Assembly: GCA_907163345.1 (NCBI GenBank)
Contig: CAJQUN010000419.1
Span: 124,001 to 188,000, forward strand
Direction: 5' to 3'
Length of the DNA: 64,000 nucleotides
Source of the DNA: Haberlea rhodopensis
Taxonomy: Eukaryota > Streptophyta > Magnoliopsida > Lamiales > Gesneriaceae
Both the position numbers and the translations under genes were made by a program. Below the pieces are notes generated by a model. That model saw only the letters and a program-made list of their open reading frames with translations. It was not told where the DNA came from and searched no databases. This document shows positions 11,075 through 21,579 of this stretch, piece after piece; position 1 is the stretch's first letter; each line of letters starts with the position of its first letter.

Positions 11075-12423
11075 TTATTGTTCATTAGCAACCAATTCAT
11101 CATGCACAAGAGGTTCATGTTCAACAACAATATCATGATTTTCAGGCATTACGTGAATCTCAGGTTCATTAACAGGCAAGTTCACATGATTTTCAGCAAA
11201 AGGCACATTGTTATCATTAACAGGAAGCACACCAGACAAATACTCCACCTTGCTAGGAGTAGCACTGGACTCAGACTCATCAACAGGGACAGAACGAAGC
11301 AAGCAAGACATTTCAGACTCATTGAAAATTACATCCATACTTATAATGCTTTTAAAACCAGGTTCACTTTTTAGCCATAGTCTAAATCCCTTAACTCCAT
11401 CGGGATAACCTAGGAAGACACACTTAGTAGACCTAGGTTCAAGTTTATCACCTTTCCTATGCACAAAAGCAGAGCAACCAAACACTTTAAGATTAGAAAA
11501 ATCAAGTTTTTTACCAACAAAAACATATTCAGGACACAAACCATTTAAAGGCACAGAAGGAGATCTATTGATCAAGTAAGCAGCTGTCACAACAGCTTCA
11601 CCCCAAAACTTCTTTGAGAGGCCAGAAGATGCAAGCATACTTCTAACTTTCTCAAGGAGAGTCCTATTCATCCTCTCAGCAACACCATTTGCTGAGGGGT
11701 ATAGGGAACAGTCTTGTGCCTTTGAATCCCAGATTCATTGCACAAATTGTCAAACAAAGTATTACATAACTCCAAGCACTTATCAGTCCTAAGTTTCTTA
11801 ATCTTTTTACAAGTTTGGTTCTCAATTAAAATCTTCCAATTTTGAAACTTTTCAAAAGTATCTGATTTATTTTTCATTAGAAAAACCCATACTTTTCTAG
11901 AAAAGTCATCAATCACTGATATGAAGTATCTATTACCACCTTGTGTAGGAACACTAGAGGGACCCCACACATCAGCATGCAAGTACTCAAGATTCACCGA
12001 ACTCTTAGTCACATTAGGGGAAGGGGGAAACCGGGAATTTAACTCTTAGTTGTTTGCCATAAACACAAGAATCACAGAAAGGCATGCAAGACAACTTGTC
12101 TTTTCCAAACAACCCTTTTTGTGCAAAATCTCTAGACCTTTAGCACTCATATGAGCTAATCTTCTATGCCACAGATTAGTCAAGTCATCAGTCACAGAAT
12201 TCACATTATCATACACAGATTCAGTTTTGCAAACATAAAGGTTTATTTTCTTTTCAGCTTTGAAAACTACGAAAGAACCCTTTAAGATTTTCATTACTCC
12301 ATTTCCCCGTTTACCCTCGAGACCACCAGATTCTAAAGCAGCACAAGACATCAAATTATTGCACAAAGCAGGAACATGTCTTACATATTTTAGAGTCACA
12401 GAATAACCAGAATCAAATTTCAA
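11075..12423 (-). pseudogene. Copia integrase (broken)
   Basis: Three open pieces. 12423-12046 has the zinc-binding start (LWHRRLAHMSAKGLEIL). 12012-11668 has the catalytic core with Asp in HADVWGP and Asp in LRTDKC. 11671-11075 begins MNRTLLEKVRSML, followed by the C-terminal GCSAFVH..GYPDGVKGFRLW part. A frameshift near 11690 falls just after PYTPQQ, at the segment that normally carries the catalytic Glu. The integrase is therefore certainly defective. Confidence 0.9.
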
Positions 12424-12873
12424 TTAAACATCACCAATGCCAGCAACTTTACAAAGTTTCTCATTAGCCATAGAAACAGAACCATTTTCAACTTCTTTAT
12501 AATTAGAAAACAAATTTCTAAGAGGTGACATGTGATAAGAGCAACCAGAATCAATTAGCCATTCATTTTCACACACAGTAGATGAATGCACAGAATTCAC
12601 AGAATCACATAAATCATTCACCATAAAGACATCACCCGAGTTTTCACCTGATGAAGAAGCATGATTCACTTGTTCATAAGATTGGTTGTTATCATGATAT
12701 TTCTGGTTTTTCTTTTTAGGACTGTCTTTAGTAAAGTGATTAGGATCACCACAGTTAAAACACTTTCTGTTCTTGGGCCTAGACTTAGACCTAGTCTTGA
12801 TTTTCCCTTTGTTCTTACCATGATTATTATCAGATTTATGATTGTTACCTATGTTGAGACCTACCTCTAACAT
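12424..12873 (-). pseudogene. Copia nucleocapsid knuckle and start of protease (broken)
   Basis: Holds a degraded zinc knuckle, CFNCGDPNHFTKDSPKK, where the last Cys of CX2CX4HX4C is Ser. The protease start ENEWLIDSGCSYHMS contains the DSG active site. It ends at a stop after AGIGDV. The protease continues in the next frame piece to the left. Confidence 0.88.
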
Positions 12874-12881
12874 GCATAACT

Positions 12882-13481
12882 TTACCTGAATTTTGGCTTA
12901 CTACCTTTGTTCACTTTTAAATCTAATTCTTTACTCTTAAGACAATTAATCACAGTGTCAAGCGTAATAGAATATCTACCATACTTAATAGCAGATTTGA
13001 CATCACTATAGGTCTCGGGAATATCATTTAAAAGCACAATAGGAGTATAATCATCAATATTCCTATCTCCAGTTAACTTAGTATCTTGAATCAATTTGGT
13101 AAACACATCAAGGTTCTCGTCAACATCTTTGTTCAAGTCAAGCTTGAATCTGAAAAAATTTTCAAGTAAAAACAATTTACTAGGCAAAGAGGTTTCTGTA
13201 TAAAGCTCTTCTAATTTTTCTCAAAGTAGTTTAGCAGAATTAAGTTTACCACATTTTCTGAGCACGGAGTCAGATAAGTTCAAGATTATGGAAGAGTAAG
13301 CAAATTCATCATCTTCAGCTTTCTTAGCAGGGGTAATATCATCGGCATAATTACCACCTATAGCCTTAAACACTTTCTGTTTAATTAAAATTCTTTTCAT
13401 TTTCTGTTGCCAAATAGAAAAATCCGATTTTCCATTAAAGGGTTCCATATTATAGCCAGAAATAGAAGCCATTGCACACAA
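12882..13481 (-). pseudogene. Copia gag N-terminal part with Trp-to-stop change
   Basis: Starts MCAMASISGYNMEPFNGKSDFSIWQQKM, typical of copia gag. It runs to a TGA at 13221-13223, in a place where the family normally has LW(E/D)KLE. The frame reopens as 13187-12882 (KLFLLENFFRFKLD..SVDVFTKLIQD-like region) to KPKFR. This is the capsid-forming domain, and a single nonsense codon splits it. Confidence 0.85.
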
Positions 13482-13484
13482 TCA

Positions 13485-13860
13485 AAATAACGCACACTAA
13501 ATCACAGGCTAACAAAATTACACAAAGTAAGCAGCAGAAGCAAGACCACACAAAATAGGCACAGATAATGAAAAAACTAAAAGTTTTTAGACAATTTTAA
13601 AATTTCATTGAGCCACACTGAAAATCACAGAAAACACAGAATCACATAAAATCCTAGTTTTCTACAGCAAGCAAGCCTCAGAACCTAAGACCTAGACGCT
13701 CAACAAATCAGTAAAAGTTTTAGGGTTCAAGCCAATCACTTACAACCCAGAGGCCAACGCTCTGGGGTTTTTCCACCGAAAAGCCGAACCGGCGCAAAAT
13801 CTGAACCGCAGAACAGCCGCTGCCAGAGCGTCGTTGTTCACCCACCAGGCGCGGATAGCC
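13485..13860 (-). other. Untranslated leader of the copia element
   Basis: Non-coding sequence between gag and the primer-binding site. A short open frame at 13720-13935 overlaps the primer site and LTR edge and is not considered a gene. Confidence 0.6.
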
Positions 13861-13872
13861 GCTCTGATACAC
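13861..13872 (-). other. Primer-binding site, initiator tRNA-Met
   Basis: The plus strand reads GCTCTGATACAC, matching 10 of 12 bases of the initiator tRNA-Met 3' end (GCTCTGATACCA). It directly abuts the LTR start at 13873. Confidence 0.85.
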
Positions 13873-14551
13873 TGTTAGGAGGGTATCTACCTTGGCATCG
13901 CCATGTGTACCTGCAAAACAAATACAAATACACAATATGCAAATATAATACTAAACTCAAAAGGATATCGAGTCAGGCTCAAATCTGCTGTTTTCCCAAT
14001 CTACGTCACGGAGCGAAACCTCGGTAAAGACCGGAAGGAAAAGACCCCAATAAATCTGTCAAACCCACTAGAAGCACAAAGCAAAGCACCAAGAACATTG
14101 TTCACGCAGCAAGGTGATCACGGCCAGAACCACCACTCAGAAACACCCCTGAACAAGGAACATGAATCTGCCTCCCACAATTCAGAATCACTCAGCGCAC
14201 AAAGCACTCGAGAAACAGAACCTTTCAGCGCACAAAGCACTCGAGAAAGACAACCCTCACGCTCAACACACTGAACCACAAAGGAAGAGCTTGTGTTCTC
14301 AAAGAGAGGAGATGAGACGCACTTACAGGTTAAGATTTGGGAGGCGGACGAACTGGAAAAATGAGGAGTGGTGAACTTTCGAGAGGCGCACGTCTCAGAC
14401 TCTTTTTCAGAATGAAGGAGGCGGACGCATTTTTGGGTTAAGTAGAGGGGAGGCGCTCAATCTGATTACTTAATAAATAGATTAGGGATAGGTTAACTAA
14501 GGTGATGAAAGGATTATGGGCTTAATTAATTTTGGGCCACAATACCCAACA
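13873..14551 (-). repeat. 5' LTR of the 8.5-14.5 kb copia element
   Basis: TGTTAGGAGGG..CCCAACA, 679 bp, the same length as its partner. The promoter would be read on the minus strand. Confidence 0.95.
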
Positions 14552-14660
14552 GTACTTAGGAAGAATTGAATTAAAATATGTTAAAACATATGAAAAGTAT
14601 TGGAAAAAGAAGCTTTATGAGGCCAAATGCTAAATTATAGAGAATCATTTGGAGACTTTC

Positions 14661-14666
<6 letters not shown>

Positions 14667-14747
<81 letters not shown>
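14667..14747. repeat. (TA)n microsatellite
   Basis: About 40 TA units immediately before the Sirevirus-like element. The last TATAT is that element's target duplication. Confidence 0.95.
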
Positions 14748-14752
<5 letters not shown>

Positions 14753-16195
14753 GAATCGAAGAGGGGGGGTGAATGAGATTCCTTGGCTACTTTAGCGTTT
14801 TAAAATGAGTTTGCAAAATTAAAAGAGTTTTGCGATTGCGGAAGCCTTGAGTCAATCGATAAATAAAAAGAACAAAATAAATAAATGCGTAAGGAATTAA
14901 AGCAATAAAAGACAAGAGATTTGTTATAGAAGTTTGGCGATGAATCGCCTACGTCTCATCTTCCCGGTTAGATAACCTCCAACAGAGGTTCCACTAGAAC
15001 AATTGGTCTTGGCCTTGAGGGCTACAAGTTAGTCACGCAACAACTCTTCCCGCGTTTACAAAGCTCTTCCCGAGCACACTACTCTTCCCGAGTACACAAG
15101 CTATTCCCGAGCACAATACTCTTCCCGAGTACACAGGCTCTTCCCGAGCACAATACTCTTTCCGAGTACACAAAGCTCTTCCCGAGCTACCAACACTCTT
15201 CACGAGTCTTCTTGGCCTTAAGGGCTCCAAGGATAGCCACAACACATGCACCAACTTCACTTGTTGGCGACTTTACAATTTTCCAACTTGCTTTGGTGTT
15301 GGAGGACCTTTACAATAAAACCAACAAACACCTTCACGGTGTACTCACACGAAGAAACACAAGACTCTAACAAAGAAAAGAATTACAAGCTCCAATACAA
15401 CAACAATGTATGGAGATTGCAATGCAATATGAATTCAAAATGATCAAGGCTTTGTAGAAGTTTGTAGACTTGTTTCTTAGCTTCAAAATGCTCCAAAGCA
15501 TCAATATTTATTGTGTAGGGGGGCCCCTAGGCTTCTACTAGCCGTTGCTACACAAAAGGCTGAAATCACTCCTCGATCGCCTCGGACATCGCCTCGGGCG
15601 ATCACCATCGCCGCGCCCCAACGGTTGCCAAAATACACGCATCGCCTCAGGCGATCGGTGGATCGCCTCAGGCGATCAATAGCAAAAATTAAGGCCGTAG
15701 CCTCAGCATGTCCAAATCTGTCATCTCCTCAAACGAACTCCACATTGCCTCAGGCGTTCATCGCATCGCCTCGGGCGATCAGCCCATCGCCTCAAACGAT
15801 CTCCCCCTGCGCGCATGCCCGCGCATGCCTCGGCGTCGCCTCTGTCGATGTGCGGGGCGAAGTTCCGCATGGTTGCCATCGCCTCAGGCGATGGTCATCA
15901 TCGCCTGGAGCGATCTTCCTGGTATGCTCGCCTAGCCATCGCCTATGTCGATGTGCGTGGCGATGCCTCGCCTGGCTGCCATCGCCTGGGGCGATGATCA
16001 CCATCGCCTGGGGCGATCCAGGCCAGAATATGCACACTCGATTTTCTTCAGTCCAAACCACTTTTCATCACTTAATCTGCACACTAAGAAGATGCATTAG
16101 TATAACAAACACAAGTTTTGTTGATCATCAAAACTCAAAGATTGACCGGGGATAATTTAACGCATTAAACGCAACCATGCGTTTAAGGCTCAACA
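14748..16195 (-). repeat. 3' LTR of the Sirevirus-like element
   Basis: Contains a 37-bp tandem repeat at about 15055-15200 (GAGCACAATACTCTTCCCGA-type units). It also has a CG-rich palindrome cluster at about 15570-16020 built on ATCGCCTCAGGCGAT and variants. Nearly identical to the right copy. Confidence 0.92.
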
Positions 16196-16210
16196 ATCTC
16201 CCCTTTTTTG
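16196..16210 (-). other. Terminal polypurine tract
   Basis: The minus strand reads AAAAAAGGGGAGAT abutting the 3' LTR. Confidence 0.88.
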
Positions 16211-16930
16211 ATGATCACAAAACTTGATAAATTTGAATAAGTAATATGCATGAAATGTGAGTAAAAATAACTCCCCTTTAACAATTTCATAACACATACA
16301 AGTTAAACAAGTAAAGCATTAAACAAATCACTCTCCCCCTCAAACCATGCATACACAAGCTATCCCCCTTAAACTATGCATGTAATAAGGTTCAAGTTTA
16401 TCACAAAATTCTCCCCCTTTTTGTGATAATCAAAAAGCATAAAATTTAAATAAATATAGCTCAAATATGTTGACACATAGCCATATTTTAACAATTTTAC
16501 ACATGGTCCTCACCAAGCATGTAATAGCTATTAGATCAAATCAATTAGTGAAAGACACATGCGTTTAACGCACTCAACCATGAATTCTAAACGTTGCAAA
16601 GTGTGCATATGTTCTACCAAGAGTTCATGCACCTATGTCCAATTAACATCAAAGCATTATATCAAAGATTAATCATCTAAACACTTATAGCATGCTAAAT
16701 CACATAATTGCACAATTCCACATAACATATTCAAATTTGAATCAAAGACATATCAAGATTCTTACTATAAAAAGATAAGCATACATCATGCATTAAACAA
16801 TTTATATGTGCATATGCTAAGGAGTATTCCATTTTACTACAATGAATATTGAGCTTCAATATTTATTGGTCACAATTAATTTGTGCCAATTAAATTTTGA
16901 ATTGCTCTTTTAATATGTATAAAGTAAATT
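16211..16930 (-). other. Non-coding 3' interior with multiple polypurine-like runs
   Basis: No coding sequence. On the minus strand, G/A runs of the AAAGGGGGAG kind recur near 16273, 16332, 16364 and 16412, in addition to the terminal tract. Multiplied polypurine tracts upstream of the 3' LTR are characteristic of Sireviruses. Confidence 0.7.
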
Positions 16931-17254
16931 TTACCCTCGATGACAAGAGTTCGTTCTTGTCATTGGTCCAACGCCTCGCGCCTCTTCTATAGTGGTGAAT
17001 AGAATAAATTCTTCCTTTGAGTTGCTTGGTCCTTCATCCTCCATCCCATTGTTGTTCCTACAAAATAAATTTACAATAGGAGGATCTTTGGTACCCATTT
17101 GATTTTTGGGTCCTTGATGGTTAGCTTCCTTTGGCACCTTTGGAATCCATTTCCACCTTTTGTTAGGTTGGTATTGGATTCTAGCAAATCTACATTTGTT
17201 CTTGGTATGACCATTTTTACAACAATAGTTACAAGTAAGAGAATCATGCTTTGC
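16931..17254 (-). pseudogene. Gag C-terminal piece with second zinc knuckle
   Basis: An open piece of about 107 codons after an in-frame stop (17255-17257). It carries an intact CX2CX4HX4C knuckle (CNYCCKNGHTKNKC) and WKWIPKVPK, then ends MTRTNSCHRG-stop. In full copia elements the protease would follow; here coding ends. A frame shift and a stop disconnect it from the main gag frame. Confidence 0.75.
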
Positions 17255-17409
17255 TTAGGCCAACAAGCTAGAAAAAGTTTTTGATTTGCTTGAGTAGCCT
17301 AACCCGCCTTTGTCAAAGCTACAACGTTGTAAGCCAAGCAATTCACTCATCTTTTGACTACTTTCACTATATTTGCAAAAAGATATCTTTAAAGAATTTA
17401 ATTCATTTT

Positions 17410-18576
17410 TCAATGAATTATTTTCTTCTTGTTACTCATCTTGGTTTTGCCAAGAGCATCAATAAGTTCATGATAGGAATCTAATAATTCATTAAATGAA
17501 GGTACCTCATCGTCGCTTTCATCTCCTTCATCTCCAAGCGCCATTAAACAAAGATTTGTGGCTTCTTCTTCATCGGAGTCGCTATCACTCCATGTGGCTA
17601 TAAATGCCTTCTTCTTCCCTTTGTCCTCATTCTTCTTCCTAGGACATTTGTTAGCATAATTGCCTATTTCTTGACAATTATAACAAGTTACCTCATTTTT
17701 GGATTCATGTTTGGTTGCACTAGAGGTCTTTGACTTGCTATGTTTGTTGAAGAGCTTCTTGAACTTCTTTGTGAACAAGATCATCTCTTCATCATCATCC
17801 TCTTCTTCATCATCAGAATGGTCTTTCCTTCCAACCAAGGCAATCCCATTTCTTTTGGATCTATCCTCCTCATTTATTTCTCTTCTTGTTGACACTTCAA
17901 GCTCATGGGTCACCAATGTGCCATGGAGCTCATCAAGATCATAGGAAGCATTTTCTTCTTTGTTTGACTCGATGATAGCCGTCCTCTTTGCGTCCCATTC
18001 CTTAGGCAAGGCCCTTAGTGCTCTCCTCCATATTTGCTTTGGAGGATACTTCTCTCCAAGTTGGGCAAGCTCATTGATAATTTGGGTGAGCCTCATAAAC
18101 ATTGAATCCACCTCTTCTCCGGACTCCATCTCAAATGTCTCATATTTGAGTTGCAATAGATCAATCTTGGTCTCCTTCACTTGATTAGTGCCTTCATGAC
18201 AAATTTGTAATTTGTCCCATATCTCCTTTGCGGTTGAGCACATCGAGATCCGGTTGTACTCCTTCATATCTAAAGCACAATGCAAAATATTAATAGCTTT
18301 AGCATTTTGAGATATTAAAATCATGTCCGCTCTAGTGAAATCGTCCATTTCTTTGGGAACACTTATTCCCCCAACTTCCTTTAAAGGAATGTGTGGACCT
18401 TTCACTATGATCTTCCAAAGGTCATAATCAACGGATTGGATGTATAGAGAAATTCTATTCTTCCAATAACCGTAATTATCACCCGTGAAGAGCGGAGGTC
18501 TATTTGTCGATTGACCTTGAGCAAACTCATTTGCTAGATTAGCCATATAAAAATTTTGATTTAAAACAAAATTCAA
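17410..18576 (-). CDS. Gag polyprotein of the Sirevirus-like element
   Basis: A 388-residue frame starting close to the primer site. Residues about 25-240 match the copia gag (UBN2-type) fold region, with PPLFTGDNYGYWKNRISLYIQ, AKEIWDKLQICHEGT and a typical LPKEWDAKRTAI segment. A strongly acidic stretch and Lys-rich linker follow. The knuckle CYNCQEIGNYANKCP has Asn in place of the zinc-binding His. The C-terminus is a frame change ending MSNKKKIIH, after which the family's coiled-coil region continues in another frame as far as a stop at 17255. The protein would assemble particles. With the His lost and the second knuckle detached, RNA packaging is probably impaired. Confidence 0.85.
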   Translation of the reverse strand: MNFVLNQNFYMANLANEFAQGQSTNRPPLFTGDNYGYWKNRISLYIQSVDYDLWKIIVKGPHIPLKEVGGISVPKEMDDFTRADMILISQNAKAINILHCALDMKEYNRISMCSTAKEIWDKLQICHEGTNQVKETKIDLLQLKYETFEMESGEEVDSMFMRLTQIINELAQLGEKYPPKQIWRRALRALPKEWDAKRTAIIESNKEENASYDLDELHGTLVTHELEVSTRREINEEDRSKRNGIALVGRKDHSDDEEEDDDEEMILFTKKFKKLFNKHSKSKTSSATKHESKNEVTCYNCQEIGNYANKCPRKKNEDKGKKKAFIATWSDSDSDEEEATNLCLMALGDEGDESDDEVPSFNELLDSYHELIDALGKTKMSNKKKIIH

Positions 18577-18579
18577 ATG

Positions 18580-18591
18580 GCTCTGATACCA
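18580..18591 (-). other. Primer-binding site, initiator tRNA-Met
   Basis: The plus strand reads GCTCTGATACCA, an exact 12-base match to the initiator tRNA-Met 3' end, two bases from the LTR. Confidence 0.95.
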
Positions 18592-18593
18592 CT

Positions 18594-20055
18594 TGTTGGA
18601 ATCGAAGAGGGGGGTGAATGAGATTCATTGGCTACTTTAGCGTTTTAAAATGAGTTTGCAAAATTAAAAGAGTTTTGCGCTTGCGGAAGCCTTGAGTCAA
18701 TCGATAAATAAAAAGAACAAAATAAATAAATGCGTAAAGGAATTAAAGCAATAAAAGACAAGAGATTTGTTATAGAAGTTCGGCGATGAATCGCCTACGT
18801 CTCCTCTTCCCGGTTAGATAACCTCCAACCGAGGTTCCACTAGAACAATTGGTCTTGGCCTTGAGGGCTCCAAGTTAGCCACACAACAACTCTTCCGAGT
18901 TTAAAAAGCTCTTCCCGAGCACACTACTCTTCCCGAGTACACAAGCTCTTCCCGAGCACAATACTCTTCCCGAGTACACAGGCTCTTCCCGAGCACAATA
19001 CTATTCCTGAGTACACAAAGCTCTTCCCGAGCTACCAACACTCTTCACGAGTCTTCTTGGCCTTAAGGGCTCCAAGGATAGCCACAACACATGCACCAAC
19101 TTCACTTGTTGGCGACTTTACAATTTTTCAACTTGCTTTGGTGTTGGAGGACCTTTACAATAAAACCAACAAACACCTTCACGGTGTACTCAAACGAAGA
19201 AACACAAGACTCTAACAAAGACAAGAATTACAAGCTCCAATACAACAACAATGTATGGAGATTGCAATGCAATATGAATTCAAAATGATTAAGGCTTTGT
19301 AGAAGTTTGTAGACTTGTTTCTTAGCTTCAAAATGCTCCAAAGCATCAATATTTATAGTGTAGGACCCCCCCTAGGCTCCTACTAGCCGTTGCTACATAA
19401 AAGACTGAAATCACTCCTCGATCGCCTCGGACATCGCCTCGGGCGATCACCATCGCCGCGCCCCAACGGTCGCCAAAATACACGCATCGCCTCAGGCGAT
19501 CGGTGGATCTCCTTAGGCGATCAATAGCAAAAATCAAGGTCGTAGCCTCAGCATGTCCGAATCTGTCATTGCCTCAAATGAACTCCACATCGCCTCAGGC
19601 TTTCATCGCATCGCCTCGGGCGATCAGCCCATCGCCTCAAACGATCTCCCCCTGCGCGCATGCCCGCGCATGCCTCGGCGTCGCCTCTGTCGATGTGCGG
19701 GGTGAAGTCCCGCATGGTTGCCATCGCCTCAGGCGATGGTCATCATCGCCTGGAGCGATCTTCCTGGTATGCTCGCCTAGCCATCGCCTCTGTCGATGTG
19801 CGTGGCGATGCCTCACCTGGCTGCCTGGGGCGATGATCACCATCGCCTGGGGCGATGATCACCATCGCCTGGGGCGATCCAGACCAGAATATGCACACTC
19901 GATTTTCTTCATTCCAAACCACTTTTCATCACTTAATCTGCACACTAAGAAGATGCATTAGTATACAAACACAAGTTTTGTTGATCATCAAAACTCAAAG
20001 ATTGACCGAGGATAATTTAACGCATTAAACGCAACCATGTGTTTAAGGCTCAACA
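18594..20055 (-). repeat. 5' LTR of the Sirevirus-like element
   Basis: TGTTGGAATCG..CTCAACA, 1462 bp. It has the same 37-bp tandem and palindrome clusters as its partner (about 18895-19045 and 19420-19880), with small indels. Confidence 0.92.
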
Positions 20056-20059
20056 TATA

Positions 20060-20610
20060 TGATAAATCAGTTTTTGGTAAAATCTCATTCAAGCGTCGAG
20101 CAAGAGATATCCCGAACAAAAAGCCCCGAACACAAGTTGCCCGAAGAACATCAATACATGTTCGGCATACTGGTCAAAGGGTAGCAGAAGATCCGGACAT
20201 AACTAACAAATCAACCGACGCAAACAACGTGTAATAATGGAACGTGAATTTCTCGGACACGTTTTGATCCAATAATGCCACGATCATAAGAGATCGTGTT
20301 CCAGATTTATTGCATGCCAACCACCGGGATCAACACTATAAATACACACCGATAGTTTCATTACAAGGGGTTGAACTTTCTAGGCAAGAAAAGACTCCGA
20401 AGAGAGCGTATTGTAGTCTGTTCGGTCTTTCATTCTTATGTTATTTTCGAAAGTTCTTATTTATATCTATGTCCTATAAATCAAAATAAATTTATAGTAA
20501 AAATTTATACTGGACTAGGTCCCGTGATTTTTACTTCGATTTGAAGGTTTATCACGTAAAAATTATGGTATCTTTCATTTATTTTTCACAGCACCTAATT
20601 CTACCGTACA
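20060..20610 (+). repeat. Gypsy LTR fragment related to 4487-5990
   Basis: Carries a TATA box (CTATAAATACAC near 20336). The U5-like end (TTTATACTGGACTAGGTCCCGTG then TTTATCACGTAAAAA) is homologous to 5850-5915. The Sirevirus-like element inserted next to its TGATAAATCAG start. No internal sequence was recognised. Confidence 0.6.
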
Positions 20611-20623
20611 CGGAAAATATCGA

Positions 20624-20625
20624 AT

Positions 20626-20664
<39 letters not shown>
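20624..20664. repeat. (AC)n(AT)n compound microsatellite
   Basis: About 12 AC units followed by about 8 AT units. Confidence 0.95.
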
Positions 20665-21029
20665 TCTACCATTATATATAAATAGTAATATATTACTCAT
20701 AATAGCTTATACATGCATGAATGCATGCAAATGACCGATCCTTGTCTTGGCCTAATGTAAATGGAGTATTCTAAAGCTTTAATTTTTAAAAAGCTATTTG
20801 CATCTTTATGTAACATAAACCAAAAGCATCTTTTAGAAATATAAATCAATTTTTAGGCCGATAGGGTGGTTTTGATGTTGTCCCTAGTATCCTGAGGGAC
20901 ACATTAAACCATTAAATAAGAATATTCTTATTTAATGGTTGCTCCTCCCAGTGCACTGTCATTAGGATATCAATCACTCCAACCAAGATGTTATGGATGT
21001 ACCCTTAAATTCATATATATATATATATA
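20665..21029. other. Unassigned intergenic DNA with a perfect palindrome
   Basis: No coding sequence. A 34-bp perfect palindrome lies at 20907-20940 (half-site AACCATTAAATAAGAAT). An AT run ends at 21029. Confidence 0.6.
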
Positions 21030-21579
21030 TGATACCCCTTGATGGGGGATCGATCTACCTAATGGGTTTTAACCGACCAAATCTGATTAAGCAAGTTATA
21101 GCCCAAATACCAAATGGGCCCATTTTAATGAACAAAAAGGAGTTATAGGGTTTTGGAAGATATATCTCAATATTCTCGGGATAGACATGGATCAAGTTGC
21201 CATACACAATACAATTTCATGTTGATTAGAACTCTTCTCCCAGATTGACTAGAAATTTACAATTATAGATTGACTAGAACTCTTATTCTATATTGATTGA
21301 GACTCTATCTCTACATCTATAAATAGAGGGCACCTAACCCTAATTCAGGTACGTCTTTCATAATACGCCTTTTCATATTATGCAAAGCCTACAATTTCAT
21401 TGAAGCATATACGGACTTGAGCGTCGGAGTGGCTTCGCCTACAGGCGGAGTCGTCTCACCATTTTTCTTTGATACACAGATATATTTTGAGGGCGATTCA
21501 ATTCGGTTTAATAGAAGGTAAATCGTTTGTTACATCATCTCACGACATTTATTGAAGATCACACTTTTTGGTGATATCA
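21030..21579 (+). repeat. Solo LTR (gypsy type)
   Basis: TGATACCCC..GGTGATATCA, 550 bp, flanked by ATATA on both sides (21025-21029 and 21580-21584). A TATA box (CTATAAATAGAG) lies near 21319 and a GACTTGAGCGTCGGAGTGG block common in plant gypsy LTRs near 21416. No internal domain remains, so this looks like a product of LTR-LTR recombination. A related fragment in inverse orientation is at 45978-46170. Confidence 0.75.

Larger units (their letters stand above)
8491..14551 (-). mobile_element. Full-length degenerate Ty1/copia retrotransposon
   Basis: A 6.06-kb element on the minus strand, bounded by two 679-bp LTRs. Each LTR begins TGTTA and ends CCCAACA. Flanking bases are GTACG on the left and GTACT on the right, a 5-bp target duplication with one difference. 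Internal order is gag, protease, integrase, RT, RNase H, the copia order. Primer-binding site and polypurine tract are in place. Several stops and frameshifts break the polyprotein, although the LTRs still look nearly identical. The copia lineage within the superfamily was not resolved. Confidence 0.95.
14748..20055 (-). mobile_element. Sirevirus-like non-autonomous copia element (TR-GAG type)
   Basis: A 5.3-kb minus-strand element flanked by TATAT on both sides (14743-14747 and 20056-20060). The LTRs are 1448 and 1462 bp, start TGTTGGAATCG and end CTCAACA. The 2.4-kb interior has an exact initiator-Met primer site, gag with two zinc-knuckle regions, a C-rich (minus-strand purine) non-coding stretch, and a terminal polypurine tract. 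There is no protease, integrase, RT or RNase H. Repeated polypurine tracts and LTR palindrome clusters are described hallmarks of Sireviruses, so I infer a gag-only Sirevirus derivative that would be mobilised in trans. Confidence 0.88.

Noticed and set aside
15511..16155. A 214-residue frame and its overlaps (repeated at 19503-19961)
   Set aside because: Created by the CG-rich palindrome cluster of the LTR, with frames open on both strands and in both LTRs.
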